Shown: positions 42,329-52,589, counted from the first letter of the stretch. The stretch: 64,000 nucleotides of DNA from Macrothele yani (GCA_039090855.1 CM077023.1:77971127-78035126), one strand, 5' to 3'. A program made the numbers and translations. Notes: generated by a model from the letters alone, not told the origin.

Positions 42329-42329
42329 G

Positions 42330-42384
42330 TTATAGCCCATTGAGTTGCTCACGGTGGTCGTTAAACCTCCAATCAAAAAAAAAA
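42330..42384 (+). mobile_element. SINE-A host of the 16-kb transposon, right part
   Basis: TTATAGCCCATTGAGTTGC continues the SINE broken at 26160 through the tail and A-run. AAAATCTTG follows at 42385-42393. Confidence 0.95.
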
Positions 42385-42458
42385 AAAATCTTGAAAATAA
42401 TACACTATTTTGCAGATTTTATAATGCGTGTTAGTATATAATTTTTAAATGTCTTTTT

Positions 42459-42669
42459 TTTTATTGGATGTTTAACGACCACTGTGAGCAACTCAATGGG
42501 TTGTAAGCAGTTGCCCGTCCCTAATTTAGGGTCACTGGTTCTAGGGAATGGAGAGAGCCAGTGCCGTAAGACAAACACAACATCCATGTCTCACCGAGAT
42601 TCGAACCCGTACCCCTTTCGGACGAAAGATCAGAGGCCATCGCTTAGGCCACTGCGCCACCGGTGCGGC
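42459..42669 (-). mobile_element. SINE-A, full length
   Basis: Flanked by AAATGTCTTTTT at 42447-42458 and 42670-42681. Confidence 0.96.
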
Positions 42670-42710
42670 AAATGTCTTTTTCTTTTGTTTGTTGGGTTGT
42701 TTTTTGTAGA

Positions 42711-42782
42711 TTGGAGGTTTAACGACCACAGTGAACAACTCGATAGGCTATGAGCAGTCGCGCGTGCCTAGTATATGGTCAA
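42711..42782 (-). mobile_element. SINE-A tail fragment
   Basis: GATTGGAGGTTTAACGACCAC to GTGCCTAGTATATGGTCAAG. The SINE tail is recognisable and the head is missing. Confidence 0.8.
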
Positions 42783-42959
42783 GGTTAGTAAATGACAAGG
42801 TTATGCTCATCCTGCACTTCCGGTGATTGCTTTGTGACGTCACTGTCCAAATTGCCATCGAAAGACTACCTAATCGCCTCGTCTCTTTGTATCTGCACCA
42901 TAGCAGCGTATCGGAATTATTATTCGTAAACCAGCTGGAATAATCTTCATAAATTCTAC

Positions 42960-43740
42960 AAGATTTTTTAATGCACTAGGGGCTGCGCCTCTAGGCTCGC
43001 TACGCTCGTTTCCAGAGTAGTGCTCGGGCCCTGCGGCCCGATCTCCAAATATATCACATGAAATAGAAACTGGAAAATTCATGTAAATTTCTATTTTTAT
43101 TGCATGTCTAAGCAAATAAGGCTTGCTATTCCGAAGTTTCAGAGCTTTTTTACTGCCGTTAATTTTTGAAAGGTCGGACTTTTGTCGTTTGAACTTATGG
43201 CACTTATTAAATTTACCAAGAAAAACAAAAGCTGTCCAAAAAGCATTTCTGTAAACCGTAAACCGTTATGCTAACCCTTAAAGTGGACGTCAAGTAATTT
43301 TGCTTCCTATACTTCCAATGGAAAAACTTTTGCACACATTTCCTTCACAATTATTGTGTTCCCAATGATAAAAATTTGAACATCGGTTAAAATAACTTCA
43401 TATTATAACTTGGAATACTTAATATTTTCTAAAACATAACCATGATTATATAAAAAATCAATAACTTTTCCTTTGGTGGTGTTGGAACCAGAAAAAAGAT
43501 GGCGCGACCTGTACTTTGATGACGTTAGTAGACAAACAAATGTTGGATTACATAAATAAGGTTATGTTTTAGAAAATATTAAGTATTCCAAATTGTAAAA
43601 TGAAGCTATTTTAATCGATGTTCAAATTTTCATCCTTGGGAACGCATTAGTTGTCCAGAAAAAAGATGGCGCGACCTGTTCTTTGATGACGTCAGTAGAC
43701 AAATAAATGTTGGATTGTATAATTATGGTTATGTTTTAGA
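42960..43740 (+). repeat. Left arm of the foldback-like element
   Basis: Contains GGCGCGACCTGTACTTTGATG and GTCAAGTAATTTTGCTTCC. It also has two copies of a TTTAGAAAATATTAAGTA block in opposite orientation to an earlier TACTTAATATTTTCTAAA. Confidence 0.88.
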
Positions 43741-43841
43741 AAATATTAAGTAGTCCAAGTTATTTCAGCGATGTAACGGTTTATTTTAGCGGTGTAAATT
43801 TCATATTTTTGTGTTCAATATGTTTTGTGTTGCAAGTTAGG

Positions 43842-44236
43842 AAAGCAAGAGTGTGCCGCCCCGGTGGCGCAGTGGTCAAAGCGATGACCTCTGCTCATTT
43901 GTCCGTAAATGGGTCCGGGTTCGAATCCCGATGAGGCATGGATGTTGTGTTTGTCTTACGGCACTGGCTCTCTCCCTTCCCTGGAACCAGTGACCTTAAA
44001 TTAGGGACGGGTGACTGCTTCTAGCCCACTAAGTTGCTCACGGTGGTCGTTAAAACTCAAAAAAAAAAAAAAAGAAGCAAGAGTGTCGCGAAATTTCTAA
44101 AACAGCGGCAGCGGCCGCAGTTACTTTTTTTAGTACAGAGAGATAATGTTTATAGTTTTTCTCTCTATTCTTAAAAAAAGTAACTGCCGCTGCTGCTGCT
44201 GTTTTAGGAATTTCGCGACACTCTTGCTTTCCTAGC
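43842..44236. repeat. Central hairpin of the foldback element, left arm split by a SINE
   Basis: Left arm AGGAAAGCAAGAGTGT (SINE) CGCGAAATTTCTAAAACAGC to AGTTACTTTTTTTAG (44087-44133). Right arm AAAAAAAGTAACTGCCGCTG to AATTTCGCGACACTCTTGCT (44174-44231). The stem is about 65-70 bp with a loop of about 40 bases. Confidence 0.9.
43854..44074 (+). mobile_element. SINE-A in the central hairpin arm
   Basis: Flanked by AAGCAAGAGTGT at 43842-43853 and 44075-44086. Full length. Positions are accurate to about one base. Confidence 0.95.
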
Positions 44237-44272
44237 TCGCAGCGCAAAACGTATTAGAAATTTACAGCGTTT

Positions 44273-44497
44273 TTTTTTTTTTTTTTTTTCTTTGGTTGGA
44301 GGTTTAACGACCACCGTGAGCAACTCAACGGGCTATAAGCAGTCGCCTGTCCCTAATTTAGGGTCACTGGTTCCAGGGAAGGGAGAGAGCCAGTGCCGTA
44401 AGACATACACAACATCCATGCCTCACCGGGATTCGAACCCGGACCCCGTTCAGACGAATGATCAGAGGCCATCGCTTAGACCACTGCGCCACCGGGC
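44273..44497 (-). mobile_element. SINE-A, slightly 5'-truncated
   Basis: Flanked by TTTACAGCGTTT at 44261 and TTTACATCGTTT at 44498-44509 (one mismatch). It ends at CACCGGGC. Confidence 0.93.
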
Positions 44498-44568
44498 TTT
44501 ACATCGTTTGTAGTGAATTGTTTGGAGAACACGCTGAAATAAACCGTTTTTCGATTCTAGCGATACTT

Positions 44569-45009
44569 TTTTTTTGATTGGAGGTTTAACGACCACTGTA
44601 AGCAACTCAATGGGCTATAAGCAGTTTTTTTTATTGGAGGTTTAACGACCACCGTGAGCAACTCAGTAGGCTATAAGCAGTCGCCCGTCCCTAATTTAGG
44701 GTCACTGGTTCCAGGGAAGGGAGAGAGCCAGTGCCGTAAGACAAACACAACATCCATGCCTCACCGGGATTCGAACCCGGACCCCTTACGGACGAATGAT
44801 CAGAGGCAAACGCCTTAGACCACTGCGCCACCGAGGCGGCTATAAGCTGTTGCCCGTCCCTAATTTAGGGTCACTGGTTCCAGGGAAGGGAGAGAGCCAG
44901 TGCCGTAAGACAAACACAACATCCATGCCTGACCGGGATTCGAACCCAGACCCCTTACGGACGAATGATCAGAGGCCAGCGCCATAGACCACTGCGCCTC
45001 CGGGGTGGC
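44569..45009 (-). mobile_element. SINE-A (outer) split by another SINE-A
   Basis: The outer copy spans 44569-44626 and 44839-45009. Its own duplication is CTAGCGATACTT at 44557-44568 and 45010-45021. The GTCAGGC variant is present. Confidence 0.96.
44627..44838 (-). mobile_element. SINE-A (inner), nested in SINE-A
   Basis: Flanked by GCTATAAGCAGTT at 44614-44626 and GCTATAAGCTGTT at 44839-44851, both from the outer SINE. Same orientation as the host. Confidence 0.95.
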
Positions 45010-45021
45010 CTAGCGATACTT

Positions 45022-45680
45022 CAAAAGCTATTGTATTTCAAAGTTAAGGTAAGCAAAAAAAGTGCTATCAGGTAGCGTTCCGTACACACTAACAGCAACA
45101 GAACCACGAAACTTTGTAGGCATGTAGTGCCATGACCGAATTTTTGCACCTCGTCGCCCTTTATTTGTATCTCGATTTAGTTTATGAGAAATTAAATTTC
45201 TGAATTTCACAAAATTTTCTATTTCGCGTTGGGATCCATTAAAAAAAAACGGATGTATGGATAAATCATAACGCTTTGCAATTTTTACAGCATAAACTTA
45301 CAACTATCATCCCTTTTTTACAAAAACAAAAATTTAAGAAAAAGTCATTTTCTGATTTTTTAAGCATTTTTTAAGGACGCAAAGGAAAAAATGAACGGGT
45401 TGTCTGTCTTCACGATAACCACAGAGCAACGTTTTGGTCCCGTGACCAGCTGCCATGGGGATGCAGAGAATTTGTTATGCATATGCTCTGTTGGTAAAGC
45501 TATCTCAGTTGTTTAAGGTGGACGTCAAGTAATTTTGCTTCCTATACTTGCAATGGAAAAACTTCTGTCACATTTTCTTCACAATTAATACGTTCCCAAG
45601 GATGAAAATTTGAACATCGATTAAAATAGCTTCATTTTATAACTTGGAATACTTAATATTTTCTAAAACATAACGATAAT
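45022..45680. other. Centre of the foldback element
   Basis: AT-rich with no gene. From about 45515 a further partial copy of the arm begins in the left-arm orientation (GTGGACGTCAAGTAATTTTGC). The arm module is therefore present at least three times. Confidence 0.7.
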
Positions 45681-45696
45681 TATGCAATCCAACATT

Positions 45697-45916
45697 GCCG
45701 CCCCGGTGGCGCAGTGGTCTAAGGCGTTGGCCTCTGATCATTCGTCCGTAAGGGGTCTGGGTTCGAATCCCGGTCAGGCATGGATGCTGTGTTTGTCTTA
45801 CGGCACTGGCTCTCTCCCTTCCCTGGAACCAGTGACCCTAAATTAGGGACGGGCGACTGCTTATAGCCCATTGAGTTGCTCACAGTGGTCGTTAAACCTC
45901 CAATCGAAAAAAAAAA
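45697..45916 (+). mobile_element. SINE-A, plus member of a tail-to-tail pair
   Basis: CAATCCAACATT precedes it at 45685-45696 and next recurs only after the minus member (46165-46176). Between the two tails lie TGTTGGATTT, an A-run, and GTTGGATTTTTT. Confidence 0.93.
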
Positions 45917-45951
45917 TGTTGGATTTAAAAAAAAAAAAAAAAAAAGTTGGA

Positions 45952-46164
45952 TTTTTTTATTGGAGGTTTAACGACCACCGTGAGCAACTCTATGGGCTAT
46001 AAGCAGTCGCCCATCCCTAACTTAGGGTCACTGGTTCCAAGGAAGGGAGAGAGCCAGTGCCGTAAGACAAACACAACATCCATGCCTGACCGGGATTCGA
46101 ACCCGGACCCCATTCGGACGAATGATCAGAGGCCATCGCTTAGACCACTGTGCCACCGGGGCGG
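45952..46164 (-). mobile_element. SINE-A, minus member of a tail-to-tail pair
   Basis: Full-length minus copy joined through A/T-runs to the plus copy at 45697. The outer duplication brackets the pair. Confidence 0.93.
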
Positions 46165-46175
46165 CAATCCAACAT

Positions 46176-47150
46176 TTGTTTTTCTACTGACGTCATCAAA
46201 GTACAGGTCGCGCAATCTTTTTTCTGGACAATTAATGCGTTCCTAAGGATGAAAATTTGAACATCGATTAAAACAGCTTCATTTTATGACTTGGAATACT
46301 TAATATTTTCTAAAACATAACCATAATTATGTAATCCAACATTTGTTTTTCTACATGACGTCATCAATGTACAGATCGCGCCATCTTTTTTTTTGGTTCC
46401 AACGCCACCAAAGGAGAAGTCATTGATTTTTAATATAATTATGGTTATGTTTTAGAAAATATTAAGTATTCCAAGTTATAATATAGAGTTATTTTAATCA
46501 ATGTTCAAATTTTCATCCTTCGGAACCCACTAATTGTAAAGGAAATGTGTACAAAAGTTTTTCCATTGGAAGTATAGGAAGCAAAATTACTTTGCCGCCC
46601 CGGTGGCGCAGTGGTCTAAGGCTTTGGCCTCTGATCATTCGTCGGTAAGGGGTCCGGGTCTGAATCCCGGTCAGGCATGGATGTTGTGTTTGTCTTACGG
46701 CACTGGCTCTCTCCCTTCCCTGGAACCAGTGACCCTAAATTAGGGACGGGCGACTGCTTATAGCTCATTGAGTTGCTCACGGTGGTCGTTAAACCTCCAA
46801 TCAAAAAAAAAAAAAATTACTTGACGTCAACCTTAACGGTTTAGCATAATGGCTTACGGTTTACGGGAATGCTTTTTGTACCGCTTTTGTTTTCCTTAGT
46901 GGTGAATTAAGTAAGTGCTATAAGTACAAATGACAAAAGTCCGACCTTCCAAAAATTAACAACAGTAAAAGAACTCTGAAACTTCGGAATAACAAGCCTT
47001 ATTTGCTTAGACATGCAATAAAAATAGAAATTTATATGAATTTTCCAGTTTTTATTTCATGTGATATAGTCGGAGATCGGGCTGGAGGGCCCGAGCACTA
47101 CTCTGTAAACTAGCGTAGCGAGCCTAGAAGCGCAATCTCTAGTAATTAAA
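46176..47150 (-). repeat. Right arm of the foldback-like element
   Basis: Inverted copy of 42960-43740, interrupted by the SINE at 46593-46812. A partial module in the opposite sense at 46200-46340 adjoins it. Confidence 0.88.
46593..46812 (+). mobile_element. SINE-A in the right foldback arm
   Basis: Flanked by AAAATTACTT at 46583-46592 and 46813-46822. The left arm lacks it at the matching site, so it inserted after the arms were formed. Confidence 0.97.
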
Positions 47151-47590
47151 AAAATTCGGGGAATGTTGCCGAGATGCTTTTTCTATTTCTCACTAAAAAT
47201 TCTTTATCATTTGACAATAATATGTCCTGTGCGTTTTCCCTTCTAGATTTATATAAAAAGAGCAAAAATTCCCCCTGTAACTAAATTAATATTTTAAAGG
47301 TATAACTGTTTTTCCGCCCTTTTCATAACACAGATGTGCGCGAAGTATTTTCGAAATCTTCTTTACTTAAATATTCACATGACTGTGAATTTTTTCTGTA
47401 TTTAATGTAAATGTGCTTTTGCATAAGTTTCTGTTCTGTGTTTGAGTTATAAAATTTGTTTACAAGACAACTTCCTACATAGGTACAGTTGGGATCTACG
47501 ATTCACATGTTAGGACGGTGATGTCACTCAGTGACGTCACGATTATTCGTCTGCGAGGAAGGCGGAATGAGCAAACTTTACTGTCTATTA
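47151..47590. other. No gene recognised
   Basis: AT-rich with a few short open frames and no motifs. GTGATGTCACTCAGTGACGTCAC near 47518 is a partial palindrome. Confidence 0.5.
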
Positions 47591-47594
47591 ACCT

Positions 47595-47985
47595 TGGTAT
47601 ATGGTCACTGGTTCCAAGGAAGGAAGAGAGCCAGTGCTGTAAGACAAACAAAACATCCATTTGTCACTGGGATTCCAACCTGGACCCCATTTCTAACGAA
47701 TGGTCGTAAGCCAACGCTTAGCCGCCCCGGTGGCGCAGTGGTCTAAGGCGTTGGCCTCTGATCATTCGTCCGTAAGGGGTCCGGGTTCGAATCCCGGTGA
47801 GGCATGGATGTTGTGTTTGTCTTACGGCACTGGCTCTCTCCTTCCCTGGAACCAGTGACCCTAAATTAGGGACGGGCGACTGCTTATAGCCCATTGAGTT
47901 GCTCACGGTGGTCGTTAAACCTCCAATCAAAAAAAAAAAAAAAAAAAAAAAAAATAAGCCAACGCTTAGACCAGCGCGCAAACTT
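47595..47985 (-). mobile_element. Old SINE-A split by a younger SINE-A
   Basis: The old copy (GGTCACTGGTTCCAAGGAAGG to GGTCGTAAGCCAACGCTTA, then GACCAGCGCGC after the insert) is diverged and lacks its tail. Confidence 0.88.
47721..47954 (+). mobile_element. SINE-A inside an old SINE-A
   Basis: Flanked by TAAGCCAACGCTTA at 47707-47720 and 47955-47968. The A-run is about 26 bases, the longest tail of any copy here, which suggests a recent insertion. Confidence 0.97.
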
Positions 47986-48060
47986 CAAATGTTTATAAAT
48001 ACATAATCTGAAGAAACGTATATTTTACATATGTGCGTTCATATATTTTTAAATTTGTAT

Positions 48061-48487
48061 GTGGGAACGACAACCATGGCAACACGATGGGCTTATAAGC
48101 AGTCGTCTGACCCCAATTTAGGACCATTGGCTTCAGGGAAACCAGAGAGCTAGTGCCATAAGGCAAACACGATATCCATTCGTAATCGGGATTTGAGCTG
48201 TCCCGGTGGCGCAGTGGTCTAAGCGATGGCCTCTGATCATTCGTCCGAACGGGGTCCGGGTTCGAATCTCGGTGAGGCATGGATGTTGTGTTTGTCTTAC
48301 GGCACTGGCTCTCTCCCTTCCCTGGAACCAGTGACCCTAAATTAGGGACGGGCGACTGCTTATAGCCCATTGAGTTGCTCACGGTGGTCGTTAAAAATCC
48401 AATAAAAAAAAATCGGGATTTGAACCCGGACCCATCTCGGACGAATGGACAGAAGCTAGCGCTTAGAGCACTGCGCCACCGATGTAG
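48061..48487 (-). mobile_element. Old SINE-A split by a younger SINE-A
   Basis: The old part runs from GGGAACGACAACCATGGCAAC, resumes after the insert as GAACCCGGACCCATCTCGG, and ends CTGCGCCACCGATGTAGC. It belongs to the older CATCTCGGACGAATGGACAGAAG subfamily. Confidence 0.9.
48197..48411 (+). mobile_element. SINE-A inside an old SINE-A
   Basis: Flanked by ATCGGGATTTGA at 48185-48196 and 48412-48423, taken from the B-box region of the older SINE. Confidence 0.95.
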
Positions 48488-51079
48488 CTATTTTTTAATT
48501 ATATGTACATATATGGGTTTTAATAATACGACTAAAGATGATTGTTCTAACTTTTGCACTCTAGAGAAGCCACGCCTCGTCACTGGTTCTTATAAGAGTG
48601 CACGCGGTTGCTGTCATTTATCTCAACTGGAAGTTCGTTATCCCAGTTGACTTTCTTTTTTGACTGACAAGTTTTTTTTATAATAGGTGTAATAAAAAAT
48701 AACGTTTTCCAAGTCATTTTTATATACAAAAAAAATTAAATGTAGCTTTTGCCCCAGTAGTAAGAATTAGATACATGTGGCTTCTTTAATTGCCGGAGTT
48801 CATTTTATCAGGTAAATGAATAAGGATAGTTTTTTAGTCATTTTCATAACCTTTCTAAGTGTTTAAAAACCAGCTTTTCGTAGGGCATTTCCAGTCAAAG
48901 TATTTAAATTAAGAATAATTCACCAGACATCCATTTATGCTTCTATTCTAATATTTACTGCTCGAATCCAATTTTAGGAAGGTTACATTTTATGAATCAA
49001 ACTCTTAATATTCGAATTTTACTTACCTGGAATTAATTTTATGAATCAAATTTATAACGTTCGAATTCAATTTTTTGAGATGTTGAATGAACAATATCGT
49101 TTACACGTTCTATTTTATAATTTTAAGAGCAATGTGCAATTGAGATCTTGATGTCCAAAGCACTGTTTTATTATTGGCCTTTTAGAAAAATTAAAACAGA
49201 ATATAGCTGTTTTAACATTACTGATATAAAAACTACTTAAACTATAAAAGCTTGCATGGAAGTAAGTTGTTCTACATTAATTTTAAATCACAGTTATTTA
49301 ATTATTCGTGTTGTGGTGCTGTGTTTATTTGCGTTTTTATGTAGAAGAAATTTTGAACTTATTTTTACCGGATAGATGGCGATTGCGGCAGCACGGAACT
49401 GTTTTGGTCCAGCTATTTTGCGCTCGTCGTTTGGTGGTTTTAAGTGTTTACTTGATTTGTGTTCAATGCGAGCTAGTAGCTAAGGGGCTAAGGATAGTAC
49501 ACTGTTGCTGTTGTTTTTTGGAAGTTTGTTATTACAGTGGAATTTTATTTTGACTGCTAAGAGATCATTTAGTGAGGTGTGATAACTGAGAATGTGTTTT
49601 AAGCCACTTTCTTACTCGAAGAAATTTTAATTTAGCACTATGGAGCTTCAGGTAGTAGCTATGTTACTTTCTTTTTTATTTCCTATTCGATTTGTTGATT
49701 TTTTTCTCGATAGGCTGTGAATATTTTCATTGTAATTATTATTCTGCATCGCCAAATGATTTTATACGGCCATTTCCTTTCAGATAATTTTTCGTTGCGT
49801 TGTAAAATTTGCCTTTAATGTGGCATTTTCATTCAGTCTATAATTTCGAATGCGAAATGTCATGCAAAAATTTAATTTGGTGTATTAAATTTAATTTCGG
49901 TGTAATAATGTCTGAATTAATTTTATGTGGCAAATTTGTGACGATCGAATATGGCTTCTAAATATGCCTGATAAGCTATGCAGAATCGAATGCGGAATAT
50001 ATTACCATATATTCATTTTCTCAACAAATTATTAATCCAATGCAATTTAACGGGGAATTAATTTTGCGTATACCTTTTACAAGCGTTATTTTATAATTAT
50101 GATGGTAATTTTAATGTTGGAACCTCATATCCAACAGAGACTGTATTAGTTGAAATTCTTGGTGTATTGAATAATTATCAACCTCTTGAACTTAACCAGA
50201 ATATATTCTGATTTGTTCATATGTTGAGTGGTATCAATTAACATGTGTTGTTTCACTCAGTGTGGCTTTATATTCCACATTAGGATTGAATTTTGCATGC
50301 ATTCACGGGGTATTCTTCGTATTTTTAGAATCCAATTTTGTTTTCATGTTTTGGAACATTCATAAAATCAGTTTTTAGTCCAAAAGCTTAATTTTTCACT
50401 GCAATTTGAAGCTTTGGCAGCAGTTCTGTTCATTTGCAAATGATTCTGGACAGGGCCAGCTCAAGCTAGTCAACAGGCCATTGACTATGCAACTCTTGTA
50501 AAATTTTAAATACCCTGTGGGAAAAGCAATACATTTTAAGGGCTCCTATAACATTATTTAATTTTTATAGCTGAGGACAAGGAGTGGTTTTGACCCAAAA
50601 GCAGTACTGAGCAATTTATCCTGCCTCCGTCAGCACCCACATGCTATTCTTGCTTTGTCGAATCTGTCAACATATCTTCTTTCGCTCCTTTCTTTCTTTC
50701 TTATAAGGAAACAAAATGAAGCAATGTTTATTTGCCTGAAGCCGCCTCTTACCCGTAGCGTCGTATTTCCCATTAAACAAAGGAAGGAGCTGCTTGAAGC
50801 CGCAGTTGATGGTGGGGGTGAGTTTTGCTCTCAGAAAATTTCACGAAGCGACTTGTTTTATTGCATGAATGAAATGTAGATGACATTAAGAAATTACTTG
50901 TGTATTTGTCTCATTTTGCTCTGAGTATAGAGAAGCATCGGGGCACTGACCCAGCTAGGTGAATGTAGAACATCGAATAATTTTGTGTCGGGGACAGTAC
51001 TTCTCCAATATTTTTGTCTTGAATGAAATCACCATTTACCCTGTGACAATCTGTGTCACAAAGTACATGAAAGATACTA
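48488..51079. other. Long AT-rich stretch, no gene recognised
   Basis: About 2.6 kb with no SINE and no recognisable protein. The open frames are short and not family-like. It is one of the few parts of the window that may be plain host intergenic or intron sequence. Confidence 0.5.
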
Positions 51080-52399
51080 CAAGGGTTGTACCGAAAGTAA
51101 TGCAAAAGTGGGCATAACTTTTTTATTAACTGACAGAGGTCATTTAAATTGCACATGTTGGTAGAGTAACTCTCTATACAAAGGTACTACTCAACATAGT
51201 CTCTATCACAAGCAATGCATTTACGCCATCGTTGAACCCAACTCTCGAATCCTCTTTGAAAAAAATTCTGGTGTGGACTGTTGTACCCACTTCCTTCTTC
51301 ACAGCCACTTTCACCTTGTCTGTGTCATCAAATCGTTGTCCCCGGAGGCTGTGCTTCATTGGACCGAACAGGTGGAAGTTGAAGAGCATCAGATCTGGGC
51401 TATACATTGGATGGCGGATCACTGACCATCCTAATTTGATGATTGCCTGATTTGTTGCCAAAAATGTGTGTGGTCTTGCATTGTCATGGTGAATGTGGAT
51501 CCTTTTCAGATTCTTGTTTTGTCTCTTCTCCTTACGGCTTCTTGAGTGTCTCAATGCATCGCTCGCTGGTCACGGTACGGCCACATTCCATAAGATCAAG
51601 GAGAATGACACCCCTGCCATCCTAAAAAACAGTCACTATGACTTTCTGTGGTGATCACTGGCTCTTGAACTTCTTAGGCCTTGGTGAAGTGGTGGGGCAC
51701 TAGTGCATGGATTGATTCTTTGTTTCTGGATCATAAAGGTATACCCATGTTTCATCCCCTGTTACCAGATCAGAAAGAAACGTGTCTTCATTGGCTTCAA
51801 ACGCTTCCAGCAGATCAGAGCAGACTTCCACCCTTCTCTCCTTCAAATTGGGTGTCAACTGCCGAGGTACCCACTTTGCACATGACCTTTTCTGATACCC
51901 TAAGTCTTCCACCGTCTTCTGTATGGCATTGTGACCACAGTCCAGTTGCGCAACAAGCTCACAAAATGCGACTCTTCTTTCCGCGTGAATCAATTCATCT
52001 ACTCTGACGATTCGTGTCAGTGGTCACAGATGATAGTCTTCCACTGCATGGTTTGTTTTCAGTACTAGTTTCCCCTTCTTTAAACTTCTTCATCCATCTG
52101 TGCACATTGCTCTTATCGATGATCATCTTTGTAAACATTCTGTATTGCTCTTATCAATGGTGTCATCTTTCTAAACATTCTGTAGTCTTCTGTGGATGTT
52201 GGACAGTCTGCACCCTTCCTTCGTCAAGAACTCAATGACAGCATGTTGTTTCTGCTTGGAATACATTATTTACCTGCAGTGAAAAAGAAGGGTTACTATA
52301 GAGAAAGAATTACTCTACCAACATGTGCAATTTGAAAGACCTCTGTCTGTTAACAAAAAAGTTATGCCCACTTTTGCATTACTTTCAGTATGACCCCCG
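51080..52399 (-). mobile_element. mariner element, full length, inactive
   Basis: 1,320 bp with TA on each side (51078-51079, 52400-52401). Inverted repeats of about 100 bp share GAAAGTAATGCAAAAGTGGG, CATAACTTTTTT, ACAGAGGTC and AATTGCACATGTTGGTAGAG. The length is typical for mariner. Confidence 0.95.
51174..52265 (-). pseudogene. mariner transposase, degraded
   Basis: The start MYSKQKQHAVIEFLTKEGCR is near 52265. It is followed by a 38-40 bp tandem duplication (52106-52183) that disrupts the helix-turn-helix part. Then come a linker (VDELIHAERRVAFCELVAQL), the first catalytic motif VTGDETWVYLYDPETK, a stop near 51700, and after frame breaks HIHHDNARPHT and YSPDLMLFNFHLFGPMK. Counting 34 residues from the Asp of HHDNARPH puts the third catalytic position at the N of LFNFHLF, where mariners have Asp. 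The enzyme is dead on several counts. Confidence 0.9.
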
Positions 52400-52589
52400 T
52401 AAAACACCTTATCTCTAAATTCTTGGAAGGGGTGTAGGGCAGAAGAGCAAAATAAATGTATGTGAAATTCAAAAACATTACATAAATTTTCTTTAGTGAA
52501 AATTTCACAAAGGGTACCAAAATTGCACTATGCAATGGGGTGCAACATGCCTTAAACAGGCACTGATCCTAGATAACTAATATTAGGGC
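52400..52589. other. No gene recognised
   Basis: Short unique spacer between the mariner and an old SINE. Confidence 0.5.

Larger units (their letters stand above)
26160..42329 (-). mobile_element. 16-kb P/THAP9-type DNA transposon inserted in a SINE
   Basis: Terminal inverted repeats occupy 26161-26197 and 42292-42328. They begin AAGGCCATCT, then two differing bases, then ATACCTTACCAGGCCTG, and match at 34 of 37 positions. The target duplication is TTATAGC (7 bp; TTATAGCC, 8 bp, if one extra G is allowed), from the SINE tail. P elements usually duplicate 8 bp. Inside lies a THAP9-length transposase pseudogene (35551-38266, minus). Nested insertions found: SINE-A at 26231, 26601, 27237 and 33096, an inverted-repeat element at 38325 carrying another SINE-A, and SINE-B at 39929. 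About 14 kb remains without them, much longer than the 2.9-kb Drosophila P element. That the transposase belongs to these ends is inferred from position and family, and the strand given is that of the transposase. Confidence 0.85.
42955..47150. mobile_element. Long-inverted-repeat (foldback-like) element
   Basis: The left arm (about 42960-43740) and the right arm (about 46176-47150, with one SINE) are inverted copies over roughly 770 bp, more than 90 per cent alike by eye. Outer ends read TTTTTTAATGCACTAG and, inverted, TTTTTTAATTACTAG. Next come CTAGGCTCGCTACGCT, GAGTAGTGCTCGGGCCC and TATCACATGAAATA. Each arm also contains smaller inverted repeats (TTCTAAAACATAACC and its complement). No transposase is seen in the centre. 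At least seven SINE-A copies have inserted. Confidence 0.88.

Noticed and set aside
44050..44247. Frame with poly-alanine tracts (TAAAAAV)
   Set aside because: It is produced by the GCC/GCTGCTG arms of the foldback hairpin, read twice because the arms are inverted.
49308..49553. Host gene exon
   Set aside because: An 81-codon frame without splice, motif or homology evidence that I can see.
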